From Chitinophaga rhizophila (lineage in GTDB: Bacteria > Bacteroidota > Bacteroidia > Chitinophagales > Chitinophagaceae), in assembly GCF_019492185.1 (NCBI RefSeq), contig NZ_JAICCF010000004.1, forward strand, positions 868,001 to 932,000: 64,000 nt of DNA. The letters run 5' to 3'. The translations under genes and the position numbers were made by a program. Within the stretch, counting starts at the first letter, position 1; every line of letters starts with the position of its first letter. Below, one piece after another: positions 1 through 9,328 of this stretch. The notes below the pieces were generated by a model. That model was not told the origin of the DNA, searched no databases, and worked only from the letters and a program-made list of their open reading frames with translations.

Positions 1-3000
1 GGCTGAGATTGACATGTGCAAAATCAGCAGGCGTTACCTGTCTTTCTTCCTCTCCGGACAGCAATTGTATTTGCTGCTCCAGGATGTTCATCCAGTCCTG
101 TATAGTTTCTTTGCTGAATGCCTTTTCATTATATACCACATCCAGCTGCAACACACCATCTATAATCATGGCATTCAACTCCAGTCTGGCGGTCATATGG
201 TTGTCGCCGTGCACATCTCTGCCTGTTGGCAGGGTTACATAGCTGAATAGATCATTGTGAAAATCGCGGGTAAAATCTCCCAGGTAGTTAAATCTGACAT
301 CGACCCGTCCGGTTAACTGGTCAGGCGAATCTGCTGATTTCCGGATCTCCTCCTGTATTTGATGGATGAGTATGGGGAATGGTACACCGGCGTCCTGAAT
401 AGTCAGTGGGTACATCACTGTAAACCAGCCTGCGGTACGGGACACGTCTGCACCATCCAGGTTCCTGCCATGGCGTTCCTGTTCAATTACGAATTTCTGT
501 TTGCCTGTCCACAGTGCCAGTGCTTTTACCAGAGCCGCGTTCAGCAGAACGCCAACGTCAGCTTTATACCGCTGCCACACATTGGTGACCATCGCTGCAT
601 CCATAGTAAGCGTATAATGCTTGCTGTCTGCGATGAGCCAGTCAGACAGTTCATTGTCAGCCGATATAAAAGAAGCCACCTGCAACGGCTTACGCGCAGG
701 ATACTGGTTCCAGTCTACCTGTGCCACCGTTTTCAGCGGCAACGTTGTTCCCTCACGCGTCAGCAACTGATACAGGTCTTCCAATAATATGCGCCAGGTT
801 ACGCCGTCCACTACCAGGTGATGAGCAGTAATAAACAGCATATCCCTTCCATCTGCCAGATGGAGCAGCGCTGCTCTCATCAGTAGTCCCTGTTGCAGGT
901 CAAATCCGCTCTTTATGCGTTCGCATATGGTAGACAAAGCTGCTTCAGTGGTACTGATCTCCTCTATCGGGAATGGCGCATCCAGGTGAAGCGGGTTGTA
1001 AAAGAGCTTTCCTGTGGATGCATTATAGTTAAGTCGCAAGCCATCATGGTGAGCCAGCAACTGGTCAAAAGCCTGTTGCAAACGGGCAAGCTCCGGCGTA
1101 TGATGTAACTGTAGCAGGACAGATTGGTTATAATAGGCCGGCTGAGGGAATTGCTGTGAGAAAAACCATTTCTCTATCGGAGAATGCTGCTTCTCTCCCG
1201 TTATGATTCCCTGATCTGCTACGGGGCTGTCAGTGCCGGCATCGATATGCATACATACCATTTCTACGGTATGATATGCCAGTATATCCCTTACCTTCAT
1301 CTGGATACCCTGTGCCGCCAGTTTCGTAGCAATCTGGATACCTTTGATAGAATCACCTCCGCACTCAAAGAAGTTGTCTGTCTGATGCATCTCCGGACAG
1401 CCCAGCACATCCCTCCATACCTGCAGTACACGGGCGGTTATACCTGTTGCAGCTTCTTCACGATCCTGGGCTATAGGTTGATGATGCAGCACCAGTCTGG
1501 CCGTATCAACTTTTCCATTATTGGTAAGCGGAATTTCCGGTACATGGTGGAAATAGGCAGGTATCATGTAATGTGGTAACCGGCCACCCAGGTAACTTTT
1601 CAGTTGCTTGTCTTCCAGACCTGCCATTTCATCTTCCGTGCGGTAGTAAGCGACCAGATATTGCTGTCCGGCATTCCCGGTGGTCACATCCAGCACTGCT
1701 TCTATTATGCCTGTATATGCCAGTAACTGCTGCTCTATCTCTGCCAGCTCTATCCGGAAGCCATTGATCTTCACCTGCCTGTCTGCACGGCCCAGGAACA
1801 GCAATATGCCTCCGGGCAACATCCTGGCAATATCGCCGGTTTTGTACATGCGGTTACCGGGAATAAACGGATCACTGATAAACCGTTGTGCGGTCAGTAC
1901 TTCATTATGCAGATATCCTTTACCAACACCATCGCCACCGATATAGATCTCGCCGGTGAGGCCTTCGGGAACCTGCTTATTGTTCTCGTCCAGCAGATAG
2001 ATCCCTGTATTTGCCGCGGGCACACCGATAGGAACGCTCAGCCACTCTTCTGCAGGATCAAACTGGTGAATCATACAACCTACAGTAGTTTCTGTAGGGC
2101 CATATTCATTATACAGGGTCACATTACCCTGGAATAACCGGTAGATATCTGCGGCCAGCCATGTTTCCAGTGATTCCCCTCCTATTACAAACACCCTGAT
2201 GCTGGTATGTTCATCAATATACCTGCTAAGCTGTTCATTCCTTAAGAGCCGCAGGTGTGAGGGGGTGATCTTCACTACCACTGACTTATTGTCCTTTAAT
2301 ATCTGTTCGAGCACCAACGCCCCCGGAGAGTCATCGTATATGACTATCTTATTGCCGCTGAGCAGTGGCGGGAAGATAGCGGTAATTGTCAGGTCGAAGG
2401 AAATAGCTGTATAAAGTGGCATTGTTGCCGGTTGTTCCTTCAGATAGTGCCTGATGCCCCAGCTGGTATAGTTCACCAGTGACCGGTGAGCAATCATTGC
2501 CCCCTTTGGATTTCCCGTTGTACCGGAAGTATAGATCACATAGGCCAGGTCGTCAGGAGTATGTGCGGGCGCAGGCGCAGCTGTCGCAATATCAGTGTAG
2601 ATATCTGCCAGGACCTTAATACCCGGTAAGTGCTGGTATTGATCCTGCAGATCGCTGGTGGTCAGTACCAATGGCGTGCGGCAGTCGCTCAGTATATAAG
2701 CAATACGTTCAGCAGGCAACTCCGGATCTACCGGTACATAAGCCGCTCCGGCTTTCAGCACACCCAGCAGAGCAATAATAAATGCTGGTGAGCGGTGAAA
2801 CAGCAAAGCAACGATCGTACCTCTGGTAATCCCTTCCTGCTGTAACCTCTTAGCTACTGCGTTAGCGCGCAGCTCTATTTCTTTATACGTGTAGTCAATT
2901 CCTTTGTATTCAATCGCAATGGCCTCTGGCCTGGCAGCTACCTGCAGTGTAAAGAGCTGGTCTGCCGTTTTATCCCGTGGATAGTCCACCGGTAGGCTCA

Positions 3001-6000
3001 TTTGCGGCGGAGCAGCATCCGCCAGCGACAGCTGACTGATCACCGTACCGGGATCAGCCAGTACATGCTGCAGCAATGCATTCAGACGCTGGTTAAATGT
3101 CACTATCGTGCTCCTGTTAAATAAACTGGTGGCATATTCTAATTGGTAGCGCAGCGCTGTTCCGTCGTCATACACTTCCAGCGTAAGATCGAACTTCGAG
3201 ATACCCGAATCAACATTCACTGGCCTGATACGCAGTCCGTCGTACTCACCTTCCGGCATGGGCATATTCTGATAGACGAACATGGTATCAAATATGGGTT
3301 GCCTGGCTGGATCTCTCACCAGTTCCAGCTGCCGCAATACTTCTCCGAACGGCACATCCTGGTGCGTCATGGCTTCCAGCAGCGCCTCTTTTTCTTTCTT
3401 CAGTGCATGCAGGAAGCGGTCGCCCGGCTCCAGCGGATGCCTGATGGAGAGGTTGTTGACAAACATTCCCTGCAAGGGTAGCAGGTCGAGGTGGTTTCTG
3501 CCGGCCACGGGTATCCCTATCACAATATCCTGCTGGCGGGAATACTTATGTAAGAGAATCTTATAAACAAAGAATAATAATACCTGCATTGTACAACCAG
3601 CCTTATGGGCTAATTCTCGAAGATGCAGTGTGGTATCGGCGTCAAGTTCAAAGAACAGCTTTTCTCCTTTTGTAGAGAATACTGCAGGTCGTTGACGATC
3701 CAGCGGTAATTCCAGCACAGGTAATGTACCTGACAGCTGTTGCTGCCAATAGGTACTGTTCACCCCCTTTTGCTGCCATGCGGCGTAGTCGAGGTAGCGG
3801 ACTTTCAACGCCGGCAACGGGCCTCCTGCATACAATGTAAACAGTTCATCTACAAAGAGACTTACAGAGATCCCATCTGATATGATATGATGGAAATCCA
3901 GGAAGAGGATACTACCTGATATAAGCGTAGCCCTGCATAGCGGTGCTTTGGAGAGATCGAAGGGTTGTACCAGCGAGCGTAGTATACCTTTATCTCCGGA
4001 CACTACTGACATGCTGAACGTTACCTCCTTCTGCATACGGATAACTGGTACGTCCTTCAAATGAAATGACATCCTGAAAACATCATGGCGTTCCAGCAAT
4101 GTCCGGATGCAAGATGCGAGTTTGTCAGCATCCACAGGCCCGTCGATTTCAAAAGCTACAGGGATATTATAGGCTACAGCGTCCTGTTCACGTGCCCAGG
4201 TATAATATAGCGACTGTTGTATGGGAGAAGCGGGTAATTCTGCCGGCTCATATTCCAGCACAGGAATACTGACCACCGGAGAATGAGTGCTTTCACTACT
4301 GACAACTGCTTCCAGTGCAGCGATGGTTCTTTTCTCAAACAGCAGCTGGAGTGGGAAAGACTGGTTGAAGGCACGGGATATTTTCATAGAGGCTTCGATT
4401 GCCCGAAGGGAATTACCCCCGGTTTCAAAGAAGTCATCATAGATCCCGATCGCATCATGCTGCAATACTTCTCTCCATATAGCGGCTAATGTTTCTTCTG
4501 TAGCAGTACGAGGACCGGCAGATGACTGCGTATCCTTCATTGCCCGGGCCACTTCATCCGCAGTATCCATCAGCTCATCCAACTGCTCAATAAGTTTAAA
4601 ACGCTGCAGTTTACCACTGGTAGTACGGGGTATGTTACGTACAGGGATAATCAGGTCCAATACAATTCCCAGTCTGCTGTTGATATGCCTTTTCAAAGCG
4701 TTGGCCAGCGGCAGGAACTGTTGAACAGTACCCCTGTGGAAAACGAATGCAATGGCTTCTTCTATTTGTGTATGATAATTGAAACGCCCGGCAGCTACTA
4801 TTTTGTTCAGGCTGATACCTTCCACTTCAGCAGCCACCTGCTCAATATCGTGGGAATAGAAGTTTTGTCCATTCACGAACAGTACATCTTTCATCCTGCC
4901 TGTTACGTAGAGCTGTCCTTCGCGCATAAACCCGAGGTCGCCGGTCTTCAGCCAGCCGTCGGCAGTGATCAGTGCAGCTGCGGCGTCAGGATTATTGTAG
5001 TAGCCTTTTGTAACGTTCTCGCCCCGGATCTGTATTTCACCGATTTGCAGATCGGGCAAGGGGGTGTTGTCTTCATCTGCAATCCGGAGAAAACAATCCG
5101 GTACAGGCGTACCTACGTTGACCATTAAGGCGGTGTAAGCGTCTGTGGTTGTCTGCACCCTTACCTGTTCGCCTCTGCCCGTAAACCGGCCATCAATTGC
5201 CAGGGTTTCCGCAGGTGTTCCGATACCTGACATGGTTACTGCCAGGCTGGCCTCTGCAAGTCCGTAAACCGGCCTTACAGCCCGGGGTGATAATCCTACA
5301 ATAGAAAGCTGTGCTGTAAATTCTTTATAGAGATAAAATGAGATAGGTTCTGCTCCATTATAGAGTATCCTTACGGCAGACAGATCCCATTCTTCGCTGA
5401 TGCTGGCGTGTCTCAACAGGTATTCATACCCGAAGTTGGGCGAGCTGAGTACGGTGACCCTGTGTTCAGTAACTTTCTCCATCCAGAGTGCCGGTCTTCT
5501 GATAAATGTGGAGGTCGGCATCAGCATTTGCTGCATACCGCAGCATAACGGATTAAGGTGGAAGCCAATGAGGCCCATATCGTGGGTCAGTGGCATCCAG
5601 CTCAGCATAACATCCTGTTCAGTATACCGGGCAGCAGTGCTAATGGCGTTAATATTGGTAAGAAGGTTACCATGAGTCAGGCACACACCTTTCGGTTTTC
5701 CTGTAGAACCGGATGAGAATTGTATAAAAGCAAGATCATCTTTGCCGGACTGATATATTGTGCCGGCGGTGTGTTGATTGGAAATTTCGTTCAGAGAGAG
5801 CGACCGTTGCTGCATCTGTTCAAAGATGTGATGCTGCTGATGTTTGTGCGCATATGCGGCCATTTTGTCCAGATCAGCATCAGCGATGGCGAGGAAGGGA
5901 TGGTGTAATACCCCCCATACATTAAACAGCTTCTGCCTATGCTCATCATTCTGGCCTACAGTTAATGGTACCGGGATAATTCCGCCCAGCAGACAAGCCC

Positions 6001-6226
6001 AGAAGACAGTCAGGAAAGTACTGTTATCTTCTATTTGCAGTACCAGTTCGTGGCCAGGCGCGAGTCCTTTTTGCTGCAGGTAGTATAATGAGGATAAGGC
6101 CTGCTCAAACAGTTCCTGGTAAGAAACAAAATGTTCATGTTGACCGGATTCAATAAAGGTGATGCCTTTATGTGCCACATGTTTCTTTTCCAGCAGTATT
6201 TCACTCAGGCTGTTATAATGTGTCAT
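1..6226 (-). CDS. Lipopeptide-type non-ribosomal peptide synthetase, 5' part (FAAL-ACP-C-A-PCP-E)
   Basis: The frame is open from the ATG at 6226 to the left edge (about 2075 codons), so the 3' end is missing. Domains in order: a fatty-acyl-AMP ligase-like domain (residues ~1-580, FSSGSTGKPKGV and WMPLTHDMGLIG motifs); an acyl carrier protein (FFETGGNSL, Ser near 605); a condensation domain (HHIISDG near 780); an adenylation domain (YTSGTTGNPKG near 1230); a peptidyl carrier protein (FFECGGDSI near 1625); an epimerization domain (HHLVVDGVTWR near 1803, ERHGRN, and RFNYLGDF near 1977). The specificity residues read by aligning the A domain to GrsA are D-L-T-K-V-G-E-V-G plus the invariant Lys, close to the Asn signature I remember (DLTKLGEVGK). 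The inferred first product is a fatty acyl chain joined to asparagine that is epimerized to the D form. The start gives a complete FAAL N-terminus. The specificity call is inference; the domain order is clear. Confidence 0.93.
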   Translation of the reverse strand, partial: MTHYNSLSEILLEKKHVAHKGITFIESGQHEHFVSYQELFEQALSSLYYLQQKGLAPGHELVLQIEDNSTFLTVFWACLLGGIIPVPLTVGQNDEHRQKLFNVWGVLHHPFLAIADADLDKMAAYAHKHQQHHIFEQMQQRSLSLNEISNQHTAGTIYQSGKDDLAFIQFSSGSTGKPKGVCLTHGNLLTNINAISTAARYTEQDVMLSWMPLTHDMGLIGFHLNPLCCGMQQMLMPTSTFIRRPALWMEKVTEHRVTVLSSPNFGYEYLLRHASISEEWDLSAVRILYNGAEPISFYLYKEFTAQLSIVGLSPRAVRPVYGLAEASLAVTMSGIGTPAETLAIDGRFTGRGEQVRVQTTTDAYTALMVNVGTPVPDCFLRIADEDNTPLPDLQIGEIQIRGENVTKGYYNNPDAAAALITADGWLKTGDLGFMREGQLYVTGRMKDVLFVNGQNFYSHDIEQVAAEVEGISLNKIVAAGRFNYHTQIEEAIAFVFHRGTVQQFLPLANALKRHINSRLGIVLDLIIPVRNIPRTTSGKLQRFKLIEQLDELMDTADEVARAMKDTQSSAGPRTATEETLAAIWREVLQHDAIGIYDDFFETGGNSLRAIEASMKISRAFNQSFPLQLLFEKRTIAALEAVVSSESTHSPVVSIPVLEYEPAELPASPIQQSLYYTWAREQDAVAYNIPVAFEIDGPVDADKLASCIRTLLERHDVFRMSFHLKDVPVIRMQKEVTFSMSVVSGDKGILRSLVQPFDLSKAPLCRATLISGSILFLDFHHIISDGISVSLFVDELFTLYAGGPLPALKVRYLDYAAWQQKGVNSTYWQQQLSGTLPVLELPLDRQRPAVFSTKGEKLFFELDADTTLHLRELAHKAGCTMQVLLFFVYKILLHKYSRQQDIVIGIPVAGRNHLDLLPLQGMFVNNLSIRHPLEPGDRFLHALKKEKEALLEAMTHQDVPFGEVLRQLELVRDPARQPIFDTMFVYQNMPMPEGEYDGLRIRPVNVDSGISKFDLTLEVYDDGTALRYQLEYATSLFNRSTIVTFNQRLNALLQHVLADPGTVISQLSLADAAPPQMSLPVDYPRDKTADQLFTLQVAARPEAIAIEYKGIDYTYKEIELRANAVAKRLQQEGITRGTIVALLFHRSPAFIIALLGVLKAGAAYVPVDPELPAERIAYILSDCRTPLVLTTSDLQDQYQHLPGIKVLADIYTDIATAAPAPAHTPDDLAYVIYTSGTTGNPKGAMIAHRSLVNYTSWGIRHYLKEQPATMPLYTAISFDLTITAIFPPLLSGNKIVIYDDSPGALVLEQILKDNKSVVVKITPSHLRLLRNEQLSRYIDEHTSIRVFVIGGESLETWLAADIYRLFQGNVTLYNEYGPTETTVGCMIHQFDPAEEWLSVPIGVPAANTGIYLLDENNKQVPEGLTGEIYIGGDGVGKGYLHNEVLTAQRFISDPFIPGNRMYKTGDIARMLPGGILLFLGRADRQVKINGFRIELAEIEQQLLAYTGIIEAVLDVTTGNAGQQYLVAYYRTEDEMAGLEDKQLKSYLGGRLPHYMIPAYFHHVPEIPLTNNGKVDTARLVLHHQPIAQDREEAATGITARVLQVWRDVLGCPEMHQTDNFFECGGDSIKGIQIATKLAAQGIQMKVRDILAYHTVEMVCMHIDAGTDSPVADQGIITGEKQHSPIEKWFFSQQFPQPAYYNQSVLLQLHHTPELARLQQAFDQLLAHHDGLRLNYNASTGKLFYNPLHLDAPFPIEEISTTEAALSTICERIKSGFDLQQGLLMRAALLHLADGRDMLFITAHHLVVDGVTWRILLEDLYQLLTREGTTLPLKTVAQVDWNQYPARKPLQVASFISADNELSDWLIADSKHYTLTMDAAMVTNVWQRYKADVGVLLNAALVKALALWTGKQKFVIEQERHGRNLDGADVSRTAGWFTVMYPLTIQDAGVPFPILIHQIQEEIRKSADSPDQLTGRVDVRFNYLGDFTRDFHNDLFSYVTLPTGRDVHGDNHMTARLELNAMIIDGVLQLDVVYNEKAFSKETIQDWMNILEQQIQLLSGEEERQVTPADFAHVNLS

Positions 6227-6262
6227 TCTTCATTGGATCTATGGTTATTAAGCCGTGGTACG

Positions 6263-6829
6263 CTATTCCTGTACAACGCCGAATACGCGGAGATATGCTT
6301 CGGGTACGGTCATCAGCAGGTCCCGCTTCATGAAGCCGGTCCATACTATAAATTTCCCCATACCATCGTGGGCTACAATCCCGCAGGAGAGGCCTGCCAG
6401 CGAACTATCAACAATGGTTATCTGTTCACCTGGCGCTAACTGAGTTAACCTCACTTCAATGTCTTCACCAGCATTACAGAGAATACGTATATTCCTGATA
6501 GTGGTGTCGTTTACGCGGACAATTCCTTATTCAAACTTCACGAAACATAGTACGCCGTTGACGCCGGGACAATCAAAGTATTGCTGGATACTGTTAAGAT
6601 GGACGAATATGTAAGAAGAAAATACGGGCTCATAATGCATATGTTTTTCAATCTTGTAGTTTGTAAGCACTTTTCTCAATGGCAGCAGATACGTTGTTTC
6701 CAGATCATCTAGTCTTTCTGCAATCTTTTTCTCATAACACGGTCTGGTGTATAACAGATACCATGCGGAAACGAAGTGGCTTATTCCTTAACGTTTAAAT
6801 ACAATAAGACTAAGCACAGTAATGTTCAT
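6263..6829 (-). pseudogene. Broken NusG/UpxY-like transcription antiterminator
   Basis: One reading frame gives a recognisable NusG paralogue. The N-terminal domain begins near 6763 (WYLLYTRPCYEKKIAERL, then SSYIFVHL) and the C-terminal KOW-like part contains LAPGEQITIVDSSLAG. The frame is interrupted by TAA at 6527-6529, between the two domains. A second TAA at 6788-6790 cuts the N-terminus off from the only upstream in-frame ATG (6827-6829). The C-terminal part ends with TAG at 6263-6265, 37 nt before the synthetase start. UpxY/LoaP-type NusG paralogues are known to promote read-through of long polysaccharide and NRPS/PKS operons, so the position fits a former dedicated elongation factor for this cluster. 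Two stops and no usable start argue for a pseudogene, though sequencing error cannot be excluded. Confidence 0.8.
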
Positions 6830-6997
6830 TTCGTACCATGGGTAACAATTAAAATGGTACGGATAGGGTTTCGCATGGTGTTGACATAGCTATTGCCGCA
6901 ACCCTTTACAATTACTGTCTGCGAATATGTTAGCAAAATACTTCAAAATGCATAGTATATACTATAGTATAACTACCAAATATCATTTCGGTTTTTA

Positions 6998-7684
6998 CTA
7001 ATTACCTGTATATGATGTGCTTGAAATAATGACATTGGTATTGAGGTGGATGATTCTGTTATACAGGGCATACTTCAGCAAACCCACTGTAGACTTGAGT
7101 CCCAGTCGATCGCGTATATCCTGTCTGATCTTTTCAATAGACCTTGTACTAAGGAAAAGCTCATCTGCAATTTCTTTGTTTGTCTTCTCTTCCCACATCA
7201 GCTGCACAACCATTTTTTCTCTCTCATTTAATCCGAGCATGGACTCATTATTCTCCCTGGTCATATTCCTTCGCCGGTTCAGATACAGTGCTTCTGTGAA
7301 GAGCTTATTCCTGAAGATATCATTGCCTGCTATCATGCGAATAGCATAGACCAGCTCTTCACCGTCATCTGCTTTAGATATATAGCCGTATATACCCAGA
7401 TCCTGCAACTCACTGACTACTTGCAGGTCTGTACACATCGACAATATCAGGATATTGACCTGTGGAAAATTTACACGCAGCGTCTTTATCTGCTCGAGAT
7501 AATCAGGAAAGGAGATATCCATGATCAGTACATCTACGGGTCGTATATGGAGCCGATCCGTCAGATCATCAAAGCCGGAAGATATAATTTCCACAGACAT
7601 CCCGGGCTGCTCAGACAAATACTTTCTGAGCATTTTTGCAAATAACGGTGTCTTGTCCAGGATTGCCAGGCTTATTGTTTTCAT
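6998..7684 (-). CDS. NarL/FixJ-type (LuxR HTH) response regulator
   Basis: 228 residues. An N-terminal receiver domain has the acidic pocket residue D10, the phospho-acceptor D56 (VLIMDISFP) and the conserved Lys at K104 (YISKADD). A C-terminal LuxR-type HTH lies at about 148-205 (LNEREKMVVQLMWEEKTNKE, then ELFLSTRSIEKI). It is a DNA-binding transcription factor normally phosphorylated by a partner histidine kinase, but no kinase gene lies nearby. It is the first gene of the minus-strand series that leads through the broken NusG-like gene into the synthetase, so it may regulate that cluster; this is inferred from position only. A 20-bp dyad lies about 150 nt upstream of its start. Confidence 0.9.
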   Translation of the reverse strand: MKTISLAILDKTPLFAKMLRKYLSEQPGMSVEIISSGFDDLTDRLHIRPVDVLIMDISFPDYLEQIKTLRVNFPQVNILILSMCTDLQVVSELQDLGIYGYISKADDGEELVYAIRMIAGNDIFRNKLFTEALYLNRRRNMTRENNESMLGLNEREKMVVQLMWEEKTNKEIADELFLSTRSIEKIRQDIRDRLGLKSTVGLLKYALYNRIIHLNTNVIISSTSYTGN

Positions 7685-7835
7685 AACTCTAAAAGCTATT
7701 AACGGGTCTATAAATAATAATACAGGCTAACAGATATTAACCTCGTGCATTTGTAGTCATACGGTTATTTATCAGGTAATCAAGTTAACATAGCATCGCG
7801 TCTGTTTACGCACGGTTTACGACTGACGTTTATGA

Positions 7836-7855
7836 CAGACAAAAAGTTTTGTCTG
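7836..7855. promoter_or_regulatory. Perfect 9-2-9 inverted repeat, possible operator
   Basis: CAGACAAAA, two bases, then its exact reverse complement TTTTGTCTG. The 2-nt spacer is too short for a good RNA hairpin, so a dimeric DNA-binding protein site is more likely. It lies between two divergent genes, one of them a DNA-binding response regulator. The role is inferred. Confidence 0.4.
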
Positions 7856-8059
7856 ATTGGTTAAAAAACATGGTAAACATACTAAAAACTTATTAATTGA
7901 AAGCCGGTTTCCGATAGTTTAATCCAATTATAATGTGGTGCATTTCAATTGGCAGAAGAGACCGGCAATGTTCAGATTTTCGCATAACTTCATGTATTTG
8001 TTTACGTTAAATGCGATTCCCATTTTAAAAAGCTAGCAGGTAAATGTAGTTTTTCTTTT

Positions 8060-8067
8060 TATATTTG
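8060..8067 (+). promoter_or_regulatory. Candidate Bacteroidota -7 element
   Basis: TATATTTG matches the TAnnTTTG consensus of the Bacteroidota primary sigma factor and lies 85 nt before the serine hydrolase start. I could not find a matching TTG-type -33 element at the expected 19-20 nt, so the support is partial. Confidence 0.35.
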
Positions 8068-8151
8068 GACGCCCTTTTATTTTCCGGACATCTCTATGTA
8101 AAGGAAACTAAGAAAAAGTTCCGAGAATAAAAAAACAAAAAGTATTTCCTC

Positions 8152-9243
8152 ATGAAGTTAAAGCATATAATCCATGTTGTCATTGTTGTTCAGCTCATCA
8201 CCTTATTCTCCTGCCCTCAGGGTTATTCACAGATAAAAGCATTAAACGGCACTACCATTAGCGCCAGTCAGATGGATAAGATACTTAAAGCCAGAATGCT
8301 GTCTTTAAATATACCTGGACTATCCGTTGCTATTATCAATGACGGAAAGATTGTCTATCACCGTACAATGGGAATGGCCAATATTGAACGCAGGCAGCCA
8401 GTGGATAAACAGACCCTTTTTGAAGCCGCCTCTCTCACAAAGCCTGTCTTTGCCTACTTTGCCATGAAGATGATGGAGAAGGGCATTCTTCACCCCGACA
8501 CACCTTTATATAAATATCTGCCGCCACAGGATTTCGATTATGATAAACGCTACCAGGCTATTACTGCAAGAATGATACTGGACCATACCAGCGGACTGCC
8601 CAACTGGCGATCTGATAATCCGGGAATGGAGATGGATATTAAATTTAACCCCGGCACTGAGTTTTCTTACTCAGGAGAAGGATACTACTACCTCGCAAAA
8701 GTAATTGCTCATCTCACAAATAATAACCTGCAAAGCATCGCTGATCTGTTGCAGACAGAAGTGTTCACTCCGCTCGGTATGGCGCAGGCACATGTAGTAT
8801 GGAATGACTCTTTGTTACAACATATGGCGTATGGATATGATGAGAAAAGACACCCACGTAAGCTCTGGAAGCCAAAGGTATTCAATGCCGCCTCCAGTCT
8901 GCTGACCGAAGCCGACAGCTATGCGCACTTCCTGATAGCCATGATGGAGGAAAAGGGATTGACACATGCATCTTTCAACGATATGCTGCAAAATCATATC
9001 GCCTTGCCCGCAGACCACCTTATCAGGAAATACTTTGGTTATACTGCCTGGGGATTGGGGTTTGCCATGAAGCCAGGGCCGAACGGCATGTTGTATTGCC
9101 ATGGAGGTACCAATGAAAATTTTGAGTCTGGGTGTATGTTTTCCAAAGAGCAGAAAGCCGGATACATATTTTTCATCAACACCGATAAAGGTATTCCAAT
9201 GAATAACCTGATGGAAAAACTACTTACTACAGGACACCCCTGA
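8152..9243 (+). CDS. Secreted beta-lactamase-fold serine hydrolase (class C / S12 type)
   Basis: 363 residues with an N-terminal signal (1-27). A Cys at 21 (LFSC) could make it a lipoprotein, otherwise cleavage would follow GYSQ. The catalytic nucleophile motif SxxK is S94-L-T-K97, the second motif is Y173-S-G (in place of the usual YxN), and HGG lies at 317-319. These fit the penicillin-binding-protein/esterase/D-aminopeptidase branch rather than a confirmed beta-lactamase. It acts outside the cytoplasm; the substrate is unknown. It stands alone, divergent from the regulator on its left and convergent with the methyltransferase on its right. The ATG at 8152 is chosen because it places the signal peptide at the N-terminus. 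Confidence 0.88.
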   Translation: MKLKHIIHVVIVVQLITLFSCPQGYSQIKALNGTTISASQMDKILKARMLSLNIPGLSVAIINDGKIVYHRTMGMANIERRQPVDKQTLFEAASLTKPVFAYFAMKMMEKGILHPDTPLYKYLPPQDFDYDKRYQAITARMILDHTSGLPNWRSDNPGMEMDIKFNPGTEFSYSGEGYYYLAKVIAHLTNNNLQSIADLLQTEVFTPLGMAQAHVVWNDSLLQHMAYGYDEKRHPRKLWKPKVFNAASSLLTEADSYAHFLIAMMEEKGLTHASFNDMLQNHIALPADHLIRKYFGYTAWGLGFAMKPGPNGMLYCHGGTNENFESGCMFSKEQKAGYIFFINTDKGIPMNNLMEKLLTTGHP

Positions 9244-9328
9244 TACTACAAAAATTTGCCCTACTGCTGGCAGGAAGAAATGCATGTTTCCCAGCTCATA
9301 TTGCTGCGGCCCTGATCTTCGTACTATT

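Larger units (their letters stand above)
7685..8151. other. Intergenic region between divergent genes
   Basis: This 467-nt AT-rich region lies between the divergently read response regulator and serine hydrolase genes and should hold both promoters. I see a tight dyad at 7836-7855 and a TATATTTG box at 8060-8067. No small ORF with convincing coding character was found. Confidence 0.6.

Noticed and set aside
9..6443. Many plus-strand open frames of 60-150 codons
   Set aside because: They overlap the minus-strand synthetase frame, which carries complete domain motifs, and have no recognisable content.
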